64,000 nt of DNA from Cyclobacteriaceae bacterium (GCA_028285445.1 JANQPQ010000034.1:186001-250000); one strand, 5' to 3'. Shown: positions 16,418 through 25,873, counted from the first letter of the stretch. Numbers and translations are program-made. The notes: a model not told the origin generated them from the letters alone.

Positions 16418-17515
16418 ATGAAGAAAATCTGGTTTGTCTTATTGATTTCATCCATAGCTTATAGCTGCGGAGAGGACGATGGTCCATCCATTGGCGACAA
16501 TTTTGATCGCGGGACCATGCTTGGTAATTGGGCTGATAACATTATTGTTCCAGCTTATCAAGCCTACGCGTCAGACTTGTCCGCCCTCTCCTCAGCAACA
16601 AATACTTTTGTTGGAGACATTAATGAGACAAACCTCTCTAATCTTAGGGCAGCCTGGTTGCAAGCCTATACTTCATGGCAGCGGGTTTCAATGTTCGAAA
16701 TTGGAAGAGCAGAGACCATTACATTAAGAGACTTTACAAACATTTTTCCTACTTCTGCTGCTAGCATTGACGCCAGCATAACCAGTGGTAGCTGGAATTT
16801 AGAGCTGCCTTCCAGTAGGGACCAGCAAGGTTTTCCCGCAATGGATTACCTGTTACACGGTATAGATGTGTCTGATGCTGGAATCGTTACAAAATTCCAG
16901 AATGACCAGAATTACCAGACCTACCTGCAAGATATTGTAGCCCGTCTCATTGATCTCACTGATCAAGTGGTCGACGATTGGCAGAACGGATATCGTGATG
17001 AATTTGTAGGCAATGACGGCTCTTCTGCCAGCAGTTCGGTCAACAAGATGGTGAACGACTACATGTTCTACTACGAAAAGGCTTTTAGAGCAGGTAAGGT
17101 TGGTATCCCTGCGGGTGTCTTTTCCGGTAGTCCACTTAGTGATAGAGTGGAGGCCTTCTATGCTCAAGATGTATCAAAAGTGCTATTTGACGAAGCCCTC
17201 CAGGCAACTATCGATTTCTTTATTGGTAAACACTTTGGTAATACCGGACAGGGAGAAAGCCTGAAATCCTATCTGGACTTTCTGCAAACGATTAGCGACG
17301 GTGAAAATCTCAGCGATCTGATCAATTCACAGTTCCTTGAGGCGCAGTCGGCGTCAGGAAATCTCCAAAATAACTTCTCCGAGGCAGTTGAAAACAATAA
17401 CACCTTGATGCTTGGATTGTACGACGAATTGCAAGCGAATGTAGTATTGCTTAAGGTAGATATGTTCCAAGCACTAAGTATACAAGTAGATTTTGTAGAT
17501 GCTGATGGTGACTGA
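16418..17515 (+). CDS. Imelysin-family (M75-like) lipoprotein
   Basis: 365 residues; lipoprotein signal with C17 (SIAYSCGED). Imelysins are two-helical-bundle periplasmic or outer-membrane proteins linked to iron uptake. The family's GxHxxE signature appears as QGFPAMDYLLHG near residues 137-148, so His is replaced by Pro and Glu by Asp. Other imelysin-like features are the W-x-x-Y-x-x-W-x-RV segment (LQAYTSWQRVSMFEIG) and helices rich in Asn/Gln. The stop overlaps the HTTM start (TGATG), so the two are translationally coupled. Probably binds an iron compound; proteolysis is not expected. Confidence 0.93.
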   Translation: MKKIWFVLLISSIAYSCGEDDGPSIGDNFDRGTMLGNWADNIIVPAYQAYASDLSALSSATNTFVGDINETNLSNLRAAWLQAYTSWQRVSMFEIGRAETITLRDFTNIFPTSAASIDASITSGSWNLELPSSRDQQGFPAMDYLLHGIDVSDAGIVTKFQNDQNYQTYLQDIVARLIDLTDQVVDDWQNGYRDEFVGNDGSSASSSVNKMVNDYMFYYEKAFRAGKVGIPAGVFSGSPLSDRVEAFYAQDVSKVLFDEALQATIDFFIGKHFGNTGQGESLKSYLDFLQTISDGENLSDLINSQFLEAQSASGNLQNNFSEAVENNNTLMLGLYDELQANVVLLKVDMFQALSIQVDFVDADGD

Positions 17516-18879
17516 TGTGGCCTAGAATACAGACATACCTAGCCGAAACTACACAAGCTGCCCCTTTGGCAGCTTTTCGCGTTTTCTTTGGCGTGATGAT
17601 GCTGGCAAGCGTGATTCGCTTCTGGAGTTATGGTTGGATAAAGAAGCTGTACATCGACCCCGCCTTTTTCTTTTCTTACTACGGATTTGAATTCGTCAAG
17701 CCACTTGGTGTTTTCACCTATGGCCTATTTGCAATCTGCGGACTGGCCGCCTTGATGGTTGCCCTCGGATACCGTTATCGGTTGGCCATCATCACCTTTT
17801 TCCTAAGCTTCACTTACATCGAGCTAATGGACAAGACCACGTACCTAAATCACTACTACTTCATTAGTGTTTTAAGTTTTGTGATGATATTCTTACCTGC
17901 AAATGCATATTTTTCACTTGATGCCCGTCGTAATCCAAGCCTTGCGTTTCAGTACATTCCGAGATGGTCTATAGATGCTGTTAAGCTATTACTGGGTATT
18001 GTCTATTTCTATGCCGGGCTCGCTAAGCTCAATTCTGATTGGCTGATTGAAGCCATGCCGCTTAGCATATGGCTACCATCGAAGTACAGCCTTCCAATTA
18101 TTGGTGACTTACTACAGGTAAAATCTGTAATATACCTTTTCAGTTGGGGCGGCGCATTCTTCGATCTTAGTATTGCTTTCCTTTTACTCATACCAAGAAC
18201 TCGTGTAGTAGCCTACATACTGGTGGTGGTATTCCATTTGCTTACAGGAGTTCTCTTTCCTATTGGTATGTTCCCATATATAATGATTGTAAGCGCGACC
18301 ATTTTCTTCAGCGCCCAATTTCATTTAGGAATTTTGGGATACATGTCGAAGATATTTCGTTTTGTACCCTCAGTCTTCGACAATGGCAAGTCACTTACAA
18401 CAACCACCTTGCAGTGGAGCCACCAAAGACTAGCAATTCTAGCCCTATTTTTTTTCTTTCAGATTGTATTTCCATTTCGATACCTCGCCTATCCGGGGGA
18501 GCTTTTCTGGACTGAGCAGGGCTATCGGTTTTCGTGGAGGGTTATGCTGATGGAAAAAGCGGGCCACGCTACCTTTAAGGTGGCTAGTGAAGACGGAAAG
18601 CAGTTCTACGTTGACAACAGCCAATTCCTGACAGCATTCCAGGAGAAGCAAATGGCCACGCAGCCTGATTTTATGGTGCAGTATGCTACACACCTGAAAA
18701 AACACTTTGAAAATACGGGATTGAACAACGTTGCGATATATGTTGAAAGCTACGTTGCTTTAAATGGGAGAAAGAGCAGACCCTATATTGATCCAGCGGT
18801 GAACCTCGCCGCTGTGAACGATTCCTTTAAACCTAAAACCTGGATTCTACCATTCGATGATAAGATCAAAGGTTTATAG
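17515..18879 (+). CDS. HTTM / vitamin K-dependent gamma-carboxylase-like membrane enzyme
   Basis: 454 residues. The N-terminal half holds several membrane helices of the HTTM domain (about 15-330); the C-terminal about 120 residues form a soluble domain (FWTEQGYRFSWRVMLMEKAG onward). Compared by eye with human GGCX, DKTTYLNHYY (H113) aligns with the His160 segment. AGLAKLNSDW (K171) aligns with the catalytic-base Lys218 segment. VFHLLTGVLFPIGMF aligns with the His287 segment. So catalytic residues for quinol epoxidation and Glu deprotonation seem kept. Bacteroidota make menaquinone, a possible cofactor. Coupled to imelysin (1-base overlap) and overlapping the receptor by 23 bases. Substrate is unknown. 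Confidence 0.92.
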   Translation: MWPRIQTYLAETTQAAPLAAFRVFFGVMMLASVIRFWSYGWIKKLYIDPAFFFSYYGFEFVKPLGVFTYGLFAICGLAALMVALGYRYRLAIITFFLSFTYIELMDKTTYLNHYYFISVLSFVMIFLPANAYFSLDARRNPSLAFQYIPRWSIDAVKLLLGIVYFYAGLAKLNSDWLIEAMPLSIWLPSKYSLPIIGDLLQVKSVIYLFSWGGAFFDLSIAFLLLIPRTRVVAYILVVVFHLLTGVLFPIGMFPYIMIVSATIFFSAQFHLGILGYMSKIFRFVPSVFDNGKSLTTTTLQWSHQRLAILALFFFFQIVFPFRYLAYPGELFWTEQGYRFSWRVMLMEKAGHATFKVASEDGKQFYVDNSQFLTAFQEKQMATQPDFMVQYATHLKKHFENTGLNNVAIYVESYVALNGRKSRPYIDPAVNLAAVNDSFKPKTWILPFDDKIKGL

Positions 18880-21322
18880 GTTGCTGATCCCGACACTGCT
18901 CATTTGCAGCCAGGTATCGGGGCAATTCAGTTTATCTGGAATTGTCAAAGATGGCGTCAGAAGCAAACCAATTGCTGAGGCTGAGGTATTTAACAGACAG
19001 GCAAACTACGTTGCCAGAACCAATAGCAAAGGCCAGTTCGATTTTTCCAACCTAGCAGCCGGAAAGTACGACCTGATAGTTTTTGTTTCTGGCTATGAAG
19101 TGCGGGAGTTAGAAGTGACACTGGAAGAGACCACCAAAATCGAGATACAACTGGTGGCCCTTAGCCAGGAATTGTCAGAGGTGCTAATCACAGATCAGCG
19201 CGAAGAATACTTCAATCTCTCCCGTCTGAATCCGGTGGAGGGTACTGCGATTTACGCTGGAAAAAAATCAGAGGTAATACAAGTAGACCAGCTTGTGAGT
19301 AATATGGCTACCAACAACGCTCGGCAAATTTATTCCCAGGTGGTAGGCTTGAATATTTATGAAAACGGCGATGCTGGATTACAACTAAATATTGGTGGTA
19401 GAGGGTTGGACCCAAATCGAACTGCCAATTTCAACACCCGCCAGAATGGCTATGACATCAGCGCTGATGTGCTGGGATACCCGGAAAGTTATTATACCCC
19501 ACCGGCCGATGCCCTGGAAGAAATCCAAATGGTGCGTGGGGCCGCGTCGCTTCAGTATGGAACCCAGTTCGGTGGCCTTATCAATTTCAAGTTCAAGAAA
19601 CCTAATCCTGTAAAGAAGATTGAATGGATCACACGACAGTCAGTGGGTTCTTTTGGCTTGCTCTCAACTTTTAACAGCCTTTCGGGAACCATCGGCAAGT
19701 TCAACTACTACACTTATTTCAACTATAAACAAGGGGATGGCTTTCGGCCTAATTCAGAATTTGATTCTAAGAATTTCCACGCCAACCTCGGTTACTCTAT
19801 ATCAGATAACACCAACATTAATTTTGAGGCAACCTGGCTCCGTTACCTTGCCCAGCAAGCCGGCGGTTTAACTGATACACAATTTGATGCCAATATTGAC
19901 TTCAGCAACAGGGATAGAAATTGGTTCCAGGTAGATTGGAAGTTGTTCGCTTTTAAGTTGAATCATAAGTTTTCGCATCGATCTGAGTTTAGTCTTAACC
20001 TATTTACCCTGGATGCAGAGCGAAACGCACTGGGTTTCAGAGGAGATCCTCAGCGCTTGGAAAGGAACCCAATTACCGAGATTGATGACAATACCGCCTT
20101 TACCCGCGACCTTATTAAGGGAGAGTTTAACAACTGGGGTGCTGAGGCACGCTTCATAAACCGCTATAAGCTCGGGGCAAAAGATGCAGTATTTTTGGTT
20201 GGTACTAAGTACTATCAGGCCGATAACACTTCCCTTCAAGGTCCTGGCACCAATGCTAGCAATGCCGATTTTACGTTTGACTTTGCGCAAAATCCTTCTT
20301 ACCCCAACCAATCGAGTTTTAAATTCCCTAACCTAAACCTGGCCTGGTTCGCGGAAAACATAATATTCTTAAGCAGTAAGCTTTCCATAACCCCAGGAAT
20401 AAGAATAGAAAAGATTAAAACCGAATCTGCTGGAGATTACACTATTGTTAGGTATGACAATGCAGGCAATGAAATATTCAGGCAAGATACAACAGACAAC
20501 CGCAGTTTTGATCGCACATTTGCGCTATTAGGCATAGGGCTCAGTTACGAGCAGTCAGATGCGCTGGAGCTTTATGCAAATCTTTCACAAAACTACCGGT
20601 CGGTTACTTTTAGTGATATCAGGGTAGTAAATCCAACTTTTATAATTGATCCTACTATAACAGATGAAAAGGGGTTTACAGCTGACACTGGAATAAGAGG
20701 AAATTGGAAAAGAGTTTCCTATGATATTGGTGGCTTTGCATTGAGCTACAACAACCGGATTGGCACCATCCTGGCTGGCTTGGGGCCCAACAAAGGTGAC
20801 AGGGTAAGGAAAAACATCGGTGACGCCATAATTTACGGTATGGAGATGTTTGTGGATTGGAATTTACTGAGGCCTAACGAATCAAGGCAATGGCTGTTGA
20901 GCCCATTCGTGAATATGGCACTAACCCAATCTGAATATGTTGAAAGTGAAGAGAACAATGTAGTAGGTAGGCAGGTCGAGTTTATCCCAGCCTTAAACCT
21001 TAAAACAGGTCTTAATTTTGGATACAAAAATCTACTTGGAAGCATCCAATTCTCACGACTTTCAAAGCAGTATACAGATGCCCAAAACTCGGAAGTCCCA
21101 GCCACTGGAGATAGCCGGGAAGGGATAATAGGTGAAATCCCGGCCTATCAGATTATGGACCTTTCACTATCATATAAGATAAGTAAGTTCAAGATCGAAT
21201 CAGGGATAAATAATTTGCTTGATGAGGAATATTTTACACGGCGGGCGACCGGCTATCCCGGTCCTGGTATAATCCCTTCCGAGCCAAGATCTTTCTATGT
21301 GACGCTACAGTTTAAGTTATAG
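18857..21322 (+). CDS. TonB-dependent outer-membrane receptor (FecA-like)
   Basis: 821 residues. A signal peptide (1-22, ending VSGQ) is followed by a carboxypeptidase-regulatory-like beta-sandwich (FSLSGIVKDG ... YDLIVFVSGYEV, 25-105), a plug domain with IGGRGLDPNRTANFNTRQNG and MVRGAASLQYGTQFGG, and a C-terminal 22-strand barrel ending in Phe-containing ARSFYVTLQFKL-type strands. The plug pattern resembles ferric-citrate/FecA-type siderophore receptors. The start lies 23 bases inside the HTTM gene, so translation is coupled. As last gene of the Fur-box operon it is the likely iron importer across the outer membrane; the ligand is not determinable. Confidence 0.95.
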   Translation: MIRSKVYRLLIPTLLICSQVSGQFSLSGIVKDGVRSKPIAEAEVFNRQANYVARTNSKGQFDFSNLAAGKYDLIVFVSGYEVRELEVTLEETTKIEIQLVALSQELSEVLITDQREEYFNLSRLNPVEGTAIYAGKKSEVIQVDQLVSNMATNNARQIYSQVVGLNIYENGDAGLQLNIGGRGLDPNRTANFNTRQNGYDISADVLGYPESYYTPPADALEEIQMVRGAASLQYGTQFGGLINFKFKKPNPVKKIEWITRQSVGSFGLLSTFNSLSGTIGKFNYYTYFNYKQGDGFRPNSEFDSKNFHANLGYSISDNTNINFEATWLRYLAQQAGGLTDTQFDANIDFSNRDRNWFQVDWKLFAFKLNHKFSHRSEFSLNLFTLDAERNALGFRGDPQRLERNPITEIDDNTAFTRDLIKGEFNNWGAEARFINRYKLGAKDAVFLVGTKYYQADNTSLQGPGTNASNADFTFDFAQNPSYPNQSSFKFPNLNLAWFAENIIFLSSKLSITPGIRIEKIKTESAGDYTIVRYDNAGNEIFRQDTTDNRSFDRTFALLGIGLSYEQSDALELYANLSQNYRSVTFSDIRVVNPTFIIDPTITDEKGFTADTGIRGNWKRVSYDIGGFALSYNNRIGTILAGLGPNKGDRVRKNIGDAIIYGMEMFVDWNLLRPNESRQWLLSPFVNMALTQSEYVESEENNVVGRQVEFIPALNLKTGLNFGYKNLLGSIQFSRLSKQYTDAQNSEVPATGDSREGIIGEIPAYQIMDLSLSYKISKFKIESGINNLLDEEYFTRRATGYPGPGIIPSEPRSFYVTLQFKL

Positions 21323-21372
21323 CAATTTGTGGATTTATATTATATTGTAAGTCACTATTAGCTAGAGTACTA

Positions 21373-22524
21373 TTGAATTTACACGCAAGCAGAATGCTAT
21401 TATTAGTAGCGTTCTATTTTCTTCTATCGGCGTCAGCATCCGAGGCGCAAGATTGCGATCTTGACTTTCCGGGTACAACGACCTCCAACTACAGTACCAG
21501 CCCTGGTGCCTGTGGCAGTGCCTCTATTGGAGGAAGTGTGAACGTTGGGAAAAATACTCAGATAGGTGATAACGATACCTTTACATTTGATTCACCGGCT
21601 ACAATTAATATTGGTGGAAGCATACAGGTAAAAGCTGTAGGAAGTGGTAAGATTATTATTCCGGCTGGTGTTACGGTAAACGTCTCAGGAAGCTTCCAAC
21701 TAGATGATGATGGTGGTTGCGGAGGTTGCAGTTTCGAAATTGAAGTAAATGGAAACCTGAATGTAACTGGCAACTTACAAAATAACTTAGACGCATTGAC
21801 ATGGACAGGTACTGGCACTGTTGATGTGGATGCTAATTTTGAAAACTCAAGCAATGGCTGCATGGATTGTGGCGCGACTTGTCCGGCATTTCCAACAGGT
21901 AGTGGTTGTTCTGACTCCGGATCAGGATGCTCCATTGATTTTTGTACAGATGGGAACTATGGCAGTACCACACCGATCCCGATAGAATTAGCTTATTTCG
22001 ACGTAACCTCCCTTTCAAATGAGGTACTACTAATTTGGGAAACAGCATCTGAGATCAATAACGATTACTTTACTATCGAGAGGTCAGCAGGCGGCTTCGA
22101 TTTTGAGGGGATTGGAATCGTTGATGGCTCGGGGACGACCTCAGAGTACATGAAATATTCTTTTCGTGATTTGAACCCCATCAATGGATTTTCATATTAT
22201 AGACTGAAGCAAACAGATTTTGACGGTACATCAAGCTATTCCCATACGCTTAGTGTGGGTCGAAATCTTGAAGACACGGAATTGATTGTTGCTCCAAATC
22301 CAGTCTCTGAAGGGAGACTAAACCTTCAACTTCCATTTGATAACGGCAGGGGCCGGATAGAAATAAAAGATTTACGCGGGGCAACAGTATTCAAAAGAGC
22401 CGTTAGGCTGGACTCAAACCGGGATCTTATACTTAATTTACAATCTGTACCCAATGGGTTCTATGTAATGCAAATCTTGCAGAACGGCTTACACTTTTCA
22501 AAGCCGTTGACAATCGTAAACTAG
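21373..22524 (+). CDS. Secreted Cys/Gly-rich protein with type IX secretion sorting domain
   Basis: 383 residues from TTG at 21373; an ATG at 21394 would remove the only basic residues before the signal core, so I favour TTG. The signal ends SEAQ. An N-terminal beta-solenoid-like part (NIGGSIQVKAVGSG, VNVSGSFQLDDD) carries Cys clusters (GGCGGCSF, GCMDCGATC, GSGCSIDFC). A fibronectin/Ig-like domain follows (ELAYFDVTSLSNEVLLIWETASEIN). The last 80 residues are a T9SS type A sorting domain (VAPNPVSEGRLNLQLPF ... PNGFYVMQI). It should be exported and attached to the cell surface. The cysteines probably form disulfides. No link to the iron operon is evident. Confidence 0.88.
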   Translation: MNLHASRMLLLVAFYFLLSASASEAQDCDLDFPGTTTSNYSTSPGACGSASIGGSVNVGKNTQIGDNDTFTFDSPATINIGGSIQVKAVGSGKIIIPAGVTVNVSGSFQLDDDGGCGGCSFEIEVNGNLNVTGNLQNNLDALTWTGTGTVDVDANFENSSNGCMDCGATCPAFPTGSGCSDSGSGCSIDFCTDGNYGSTTPIPIELAYFDVTSLSNEVLLIWETASEINNDYFTIERSAGGFDFEGIGIVDGSGTTSEYMKYSFRDLNPINGFSYYRLKQTDFDGTSSYSHTLSVGRNLEDTELIVAPNPVSEGRLNLQLPFDNGRGRIEIKDLRGATVFKRAVRLDSNRDLILNLQSVPNGFYVMQILQNGLHFSKPLTIVN

Positions 22525-22530
22525 GGTATT

Positions 22531-23952
22531 TCAATCGTTATTCTCGCCTCTGGCAAAGGTGGTAATCAGCTCCCATGCTTGCTCCACATGCCTTTTCTCC
22601 ACTGTGGTTTGTCCTGGTACCAGGCGCATCACAAAGTTTCCATTAAGCTTAGTGTGAGTGAGGAAAAGTTTACCACTATCGTTTAGCCTGTCCATAATTT
22701 CCTGGTTGATATTATTCAGCTGGCTCTGGTCATCCAGGTTGGCAGGGTGATACCTGAAACAAACTGTATTGATAGGTACTGGGGCCATAAGCTCAAAATC
22801 GGAAGCAGCCCTGACCTGATCAGCAAACCATTGGCCCAACTCAATATGGAGCTTCACTTTGTTTTTAATGCCATCTACCCCAAAACTCCTAATTACAACC
22901 CAAAGTTTTAAAGCTCGGAAGCGCCTGCCTAATTGAATACCCCAATCGCGGTAATTATTTACCGCATCGTCTTCTTTAGTCTTTAGATATTCGGGGTTTA
23001 TGGCGAATGTCTTGATAAGAGCATCTTTATCTTTAACAAAGTAAGCATTGCAGTCAAAATTGGTGAACATCCATTTATGGGGGTTAACCGTGAATGAATC
23101 CGCCAATTCCACACCATCATTCATCCATCTAAATTCTGGCAGCACTAGCGCAGTGCCGGCATAGGCTGCGTCAACATGGAGCCAGATGCCATGGCGATTT
23201 GCAATTTCCGCTATAGGGCGCAATGGGTCTACCGCTGTGGAACCTGTAGTGCCAATAGCGGCCACGATGCACAGTGGCCTCATACCATTTGATATGTCTT
23301 CTTGTATGGCTTCTTCCAGTTTTTCAGGGATCAACGCATAGTTCTCATCAACAGCTATTTTTCTTAAATTCTCCACGCCAACACCGGCAACTTTTACCGC
23401 TTTGTCTATTGAAGAATGAACTTGTGCCGAACTGTAGACAGTAAAATTATTATGGGGGAAGCCTTTCTCATTAATTGCGTAGTTGGTCGCTTTCTCCCTG
23501 GCGGTAAGTAAGGCGCATAAAGTAGCCGTTGAAGCAGTATCTTGTATTACTCCTTCAAATCCATCTGGTAGTCCCAGCATTTCTGCAAGCCAGCACATGG
23601 TCATTTCCTCCAACTCGGCTGCGGCAGGGGAGGTGAGCCATACCATGCATTGAGCCCCCAATGTTGAAGTGAGCATTTCGGCTAAAATTGAGGGAGCGCT
23701 GTTGTTTCCCTGGAAATAAGCAAAAAAGGAGGGATGTTGCCAATGGGTCATCCCGGGAAGAATGATGCTTTCAAAATCTCTAAAGATTGCTTCGAACTGC
23801 TCTCCGGAATTAGGAGGTGATGTCGGAAGTTGCTGGAATATGTCGCCTGGGTTCACCTGGGCTTTTACCGGCCTCTCTTCAATGCTGCCAAGATAATCGG
23901 CCATCCAGTCTACAAGTTTATGGCCTTGTTTTCTAAATTCCTCTATATTCAC
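22531..23952 (-). CDS. PLP-dependent (aromatic) L-amino-acid decarboxylase
   Basis: 473 residues from a GTG start. Group II decarboxylase fold: HWQHPSFFAYF near 70-80, H179 that stacks on PLP, D261 in HVDAAYAGTALVLPEFR, and Schiff-base lysine K293 in VNPHKWMFTNFDCNAYFV. The pattern is closest to DOPA/tryptophan/tyrosine decarboxylases, which release CO2 to give aromatic amines; other substrates are possible. Cytosolic. It stands alone, converging with the T9SS gene with a 6-base gap. Confidence 0.93.
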   Translation of the reverse strand: MNIEEFRKQGHKLVDWMADYLGSIEERPVKAQVNPGDIFQQLPTSPPNSGEQFEAIFRDFESIILPGMTHWQHPSFFAYFQGNNSAPSILAEMLTSTLGAQCMVWLTSPAAAELEEMTMCWLAEMLGLPDGFEGVIQDTASTATLCALLTAREKATNYAINEKGFPHNNFTVYSSAQVHSSIDKAVKVAGVGVENLRKIAVDENYALIPEKLEEAIQEDISNGMRPLCIVAAIGTTGSTAVDPLRPIAEIANRHGIWLHVDAAYAGTALVLPEFRWMNDGVELADSFTVNPHKWMFTNFDCNAYFVKDKDALIKTFAINPEYLKTKEDDAVNNYRDWGIQLGRRFRALKLWVVIRSFGVDGIKNKVKLHIELGQWFADQVRAASDFELMAPVPINTVCFRYHPANLDDQSQLNNINQEIMDRLNDSGKLFLTHTKLNGNFVMRLVPGQTTVEKRHVEQAWELITTFARGENND

Positions 23953-24037
23953 GTTAACTCATTTTAGATTTCGAAAGGCAATTTAGCTTACAATTCGCAA
24001 ACAGGTATGGCCTTGTTTTGAAATGGATTGTTCAGGA

Positions 24038-24526
24038 TTACTTCCTGATAACAATTGTATTGGCCACGAAATCGTGGAGTGCTTGTTTCCTGTTTGTGAA
24101 TGCCGCCAGGGCGTAGCCTAACATCAGCAGGAGACTGGAAAAGTAGCGACCGAAATATCGAATAGTGGCTTTAGCAAAGGATAAGCGGTCGCCGTCGATA
24201 TCTGTTACAATAATGCCCATGGCGATTTTACCTAAAGTCCCTTGCCTCGTACCCGATTCTAGAATTGCAAAATATAGCCATGTCACTATAAACAGCAGTA
24301 GATACAAGAACAAGCCTTGGCTAGCCACTACCGCCAGGTAGTCGAAAAAACTGCTATTGGTCGCATTGTTATTACTGCCCCCTTGGGATATCAAAAGAAA
24401 TGGGCCTATCAAAATAAGATTAAGCAATAGCAACACAACACCGTCTATCAGATAGGCAATAAATCGGTCTAGAAAACTCGCGTAATTGGTGTCGTCAAAA
24501 AGTGAGCTCGGGCTGCTATCTCCCAT
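24038..24526 (-). CDS. RDD family membrane protein
   Basis: About 162 residues from the ATG at 24526 (MGDSSPSS). Further upstream starts at 24538 and 24589 add a Phe/His-rich stretch not typical of the family. The RDD signature appears as YASFLDRFIAYLIDGVVLL, followed by three membrane helices and TLGKIAMGIIVTDIDGDRLSF, ending ALHDFVANTIVIRK. RDD proteins are small membrane proteins of mostly unknown role, some implicated in ion transport. It lies downstream of the aspartic protease gene on the same strand. Confidence 0.85.
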   Translation of the reverse strand: MGDSSPSSLFDDTNYASFLDRFIAYLIDGVVLLLLNLILIGPFLLISQGGSNNNATNSSFFDYLAVVASQGLFLYLLLFIVTWLYFAILESGTRQGTLGKIAMGIIVTDIDGDRLSFAKATIRYFGRYFSSLLLMLGYALAAFTNRKQALHDFVANTIVIRK

Positions 24527-24601
24527 AGCTGTAAGCATTGCACAATGAAAATAGACAAATCGGAAGGAATTCCAAAATGCATGTTGCAACGTCTTTTGGA
24601 C

Positions 24602-25873
24602 CTAGATTACACTCTTAAGCCGGAAGGTGGTAAATATTTGCCTTCCATCTCGGGTGAGGATAAGATTTACTTTTCTATTTACCCTGGAGTTGAAGAATCC
24701 AATCACTCCATCAAGTGTCATTTCATCGGCGGTGTGGTTATTGATTTCAATTATCTGATCTCCTACTTGCACACCAGCCTCCGCGCCAGCCGAGTTTTCA
24801 CGTACTTCCACTACTTCGAAGTTCTGCAGCCTATTGCCAGTGGCTTTTATCACCAAGCCACTAAGGTTGTAGTTGAATGGTTTTCTGAATTCAGAGTTTT
24901 TCTTGATGTAGATAAACTCCCGGGAGAAATCAAAAATAATATTAAACCGGCTCACAATCCCTCCGCCAATTGTCCCGTTTCTATAATTGGCCTTGTCGAT
25001 ATCAAAGAATGTGTCGGGGTAGGGGAACGTTGCAATGGGCTTTGTAAGAGAGAAATTGCCGAGCTCAAAAGCACCAATGCGGGCTATCTGTCCTTCTATT
25101 GTCCCGCCAAGCCCACGGCCTAGGTTACTATCTACACTCGGTTGTGGTACCTGGATCGCATCCATCGAATTCTCAATCAACATGAGGGAATGGCTTGCGC
25201 CGGTATCTATCATCAACTTTAGGCTTAGAGGTATTCCTTCATTTATGTCCACGTTTGCTACAACATAGGGCTTTGTATCCTCAACCTGAATAGGAACTTT
25301 CCGGTAGCCTCGCTTGGGCTTAAATGTTTGAGGGTCTCGGATGATCAGCTGTCGCTTAGAGTAATGTATCTCAATTACGAAACGACTAAAGAGCTCGTAG
25401 CCAAGAATACCATGCACATTTACTCCCAGGAAATTGCGAAGTTGGAGGAAATCCTCTTCCAGTACGAAAAGAGCATGCCCAGCGCCCCGAATACCTGGCA
25501 ACTCTATGGTAACGTTGTTTGCTATATAGGCATCAACAATCTTTTCACCTCCCAAACCGTAGATGGTCTTCTTTCTTGAATATTGAAGATTTAGCAGGTC
25601 ACTAATGCTACGCTCTGTAAGGATGGAAGTGCGAACACCCGTATCTAAAATGAATTTTAGTGGTATGCGGCCATCTAGCACCACCGGGACAACTATTAGG
25701 TTATTGTGTATTTCGAAAGGAATGACCGTCTTTTCCTGGCCATCGAGAAGCTTAAATCCGAGATTGAATTCTGGTACCTGGGCCTTGATACCAGCTGAGA
25801 GAAGCAGCATAGACAGGCTGAATACTACCAACCTAAGCCGCCTTAAGGTATTCTCAATTGCTGTAATCGTCAT
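24602..25873 (-). CDS. Retropepsin-like aspartic protease with PDZ domain
   Basis: 423 residues from the ATG at 25873; a GTG three codons upstream is also possible. The signal peptide ends AGIKAQ. Two retropepsin-type half domains each bear a catalytic loop, FILDTGVRTSIL and MIDTGASHSLML, so one chain could form the active site that viral proteases make as dimers. A PDZ domain covers about the last 80 residues (EVRENSAGAEAGVQVGDQII). Likely a periplasmic or surface protease; this class is frequent in Bacteroidota. The first loop has Val where the canonical DTG[AS] has Ala/Ser. Confidence 0.9.
   Translation of the reverse strand: MTITAIENTLRRLRLVVFSLSMLLLSAGIKAQVPEFNLGFKLLDGQEKTVIPFEIHNNLIVVPVVLDGRIPLKFILDTGVRTSILTERSISDLLNLQYSRKKTIYGLGGEKIVDAYIANNVTIELPGIRGAGHALFVLEEDFLQLRNFLGVNVHGILGYELFSRFVIEIHYSKRQLIIRDPQTFKPKRGYRKVPIQVEDTKPYVVANVDINEGIPLSLKLMIDTGASHSLMLIENSMDAIQVPQPSVDSNLGRGLGGTIEGQIARIGAFELGNFSLTKPIATFPYPDTFFDIDKANYRNGTIGGGIVSRFNIIFDFSREFIYIKKNSEFRKPFNYNLSGLVIKATGNRLQNFEVVEVRENSAGAEAGVQVGDQIIEINNHTADEMTLDGVIGFFNSRVNRKVNLILTRDGRQIFTTFRLKSVI

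Noticed and set aside
17513-18880. Frameshift or gene fusion at the imelysin/HTTM/receptor overlaps
   Set aside because: Each frame has its own complete start, domain set and stop; the overlaps fit translational coupling.
24545-25123. Long + strand open frame of 192 codons
   Set aside because: Antisense to the aspartic protease and no family-like sequence; explained by reverse-frame codon bias.
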